From assembly GCA_027296925.1 (NCBI GenBank), contig JAPUIP010000874.1:1-5564 (forward strand): a DNA stretch of 5,564 nucleotides. Reading direction: 5' to 3'. Origin of the DNA: Candidatus Poribacteria bacterium (GTDB lineage Bacteria > Poribacteria > WGA-4E > PCPOR2b). This document shows, piece after piece, positions 4,983-5,564 of this stretch; within the stretch, counting starts at the first letter, position 1, and each line of letters starts with the position of its first letter. The notes under the pieces are model-generated. The model made no database searches. It was not told the origin of the DNA and saw nothing but the letters and a program-made list of their open reading frames with translations. The position numbers and the translations under genes were made by a program.

Positions 4983-5564
4983 CTAAAATGCACCAGAAAG
5001 TTTGGCGCTCCTGGCTTTTTCTTCATCCACGAAGTAGAGCAGAATCAGCCCCACGACAAAAAAAATCATCAACGAAATGATAGCCTTCCTCGACGTTCCC
5101 GTTACCTGCCGTATCACCGCAAAAGCCAGCGGTCCCCAGATCGCAGAGAATTTACTGAATACGGAGTAGAAGCCGTAAAATCCCGCGCTGGCGTTTTCTG
5201 GAACCATAGAACCGTAAAGCGATCGGCTGAGCGCCTGTGAGCCACCCAGAACGATTCCGACCACAATACCAAGGATGAAATATTCGGTCGCGGTATGGAG
5301 AAAATAAGCGTAAGTGACGACCCCACTCCAAAGGCATAACGATAACATCACGGCATGCTTGGTTCCGATTCTACTGGCCAGTTTACTAAATAGCAGGGCG
5401 CCGGCGGCGGCAATGATCTGAATAATCAGCAAGGTTACCATCAAGACCGTTGCGGAAAGCCCGAGCTCTTCTGTGCCATAAATTGTCGCCATATTGATGA
5501 CTGTTTGAATGCAATCATTATAAATCATATAGGCAACTAAAAAAAGTAAGAGGTGTTTGAAGCG
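4983..5564 (-). CDS. MFS transporter of the Atg22/UMF1 family, C-terminal half (5' end beyond the window)
   Basis: The open frame runs from the window edge to a TAG at 4983, giving 193 residues; the ATG at 5528 is internal because twelve in-frame codons before it continue the family motif (LLLFLVAYMIYNDCIQTV). These residues are the last six or so transmembrane helices (about 5-25, 37-58, 70-88, 93-112, 135-155, 161-178). Recognisable elements are ATIYGTEELGLS (26-37), a cytoplasmic-loop motif KLASRIGTKHA (61-71), GGSQALSRSLYGSMVPE (107-123) and GFYSVFSKFSAIWGP (131-145), all typical of bacterial relatives of the vacuolar amino-acid effluxer Atg22. It is an inner-membrane carrier of unknown substrate, perhaps amino acids or other small metabolites. 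The 408-bp gap with palindromes after its stop suggests that it is transcribed separately from the cluster below. Confidence 0.85.
   Translation of the reverse strand, partial: RFKHLLLFLVAYMIYNDCIQTVINMATIYGTEELGLSATVLMVTLLIIQIIAAAGALLFSKLASRIGTKHAVMLSLCLWSGVVTYAYFLHTATEYFILGIVVGIVLGGSQALSRSLYGSMVPENASAGFYGFYSVFSKFSAIWGPLAFAVIRQVTGTSRKAIISLMIFFVVGLILLYFVDEEKARSAKLSGAF

Noticed and set aside
4983..5528. A complete small membrane protein starting at the ATG at 5528
   Set aside because: The frame stays open to the window edge and the upstream residues continue the Atg22/UMF1 motif, so this is the end of a larger transporter.

Overview
The window is one side of a bacterial gene cluster in which every recognisable gene lies on the minus strand. 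In transcription order (right to left) the genes are: the C-terminal half of an Atg22/UMF1-type major facilitator transporter cut by the window edge (4983-5564), a cation diffusion facilitator (3693-4574), a phytanoyl-CoA dioxygenase-family Fe(II)/2-oxoglutarate oxygenase (2868-3635), and two tandem paralogues of the nickel-pincer hydroxyacid racemase/epimerase family, LarA/DUF2088 (1541-2764 and 265-1488). The four complete genes are separated by 57, 103 and 52 bp and could form one transcription unit starting in the 408-bp gap at 4575-4982.

The two LarA-like proteins are both 407 residues, align without a gap and share about 79% of residues by hand count. All residues I can match to the nickel-pincer centre of Lactiplantibacillus LarA are present in both. 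Their differences are enriched around residues 261-330, including the loop next to the substrate pocket, so the pair looks like an old duplication held under selection, possibly with divergent substrates. Neither cofactor-maturation genes (larB, larC, larE) nor a regulator is visible. Three of the encoded proteins are metalloenzymes (two Ni, one Fe) and a fourth is a metal-ion transporter whose ion site is of the Mn/Fe-like type. A metal theme is suggestive but unproven.

The non-coding DNA is rich in repeats. The left end (1-114) is a 12-bp tandem array of nine units plus half a unit. It is followed by a mosaic of fragments of common dispersed intergenic repeats up to about 240. The 4575-4982 gap holds a 119-bp segment bounded by 14-bp inverted repeats, a 30-bp near-perfect palindrome overlapping a promoter-like sequence, and two GTAGGG...CCCTAC palindromes. 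A third relative of those palindromes sits between the oxygenase and the first LarA gene.

An oxygenase of the PhyH family, DUF2088 paralogues, moderate GC and abundant GTAGGG-type palindromes together remind me of uncultured lineages such as Candidatus Poribacteria. That is an impression from gene content, not a demonstrated placement. I see no phage, CRISPR, toxin or clearly new system. The most unusual items are the racemase pair and the repeat/promoter structure upstream of the cluster.
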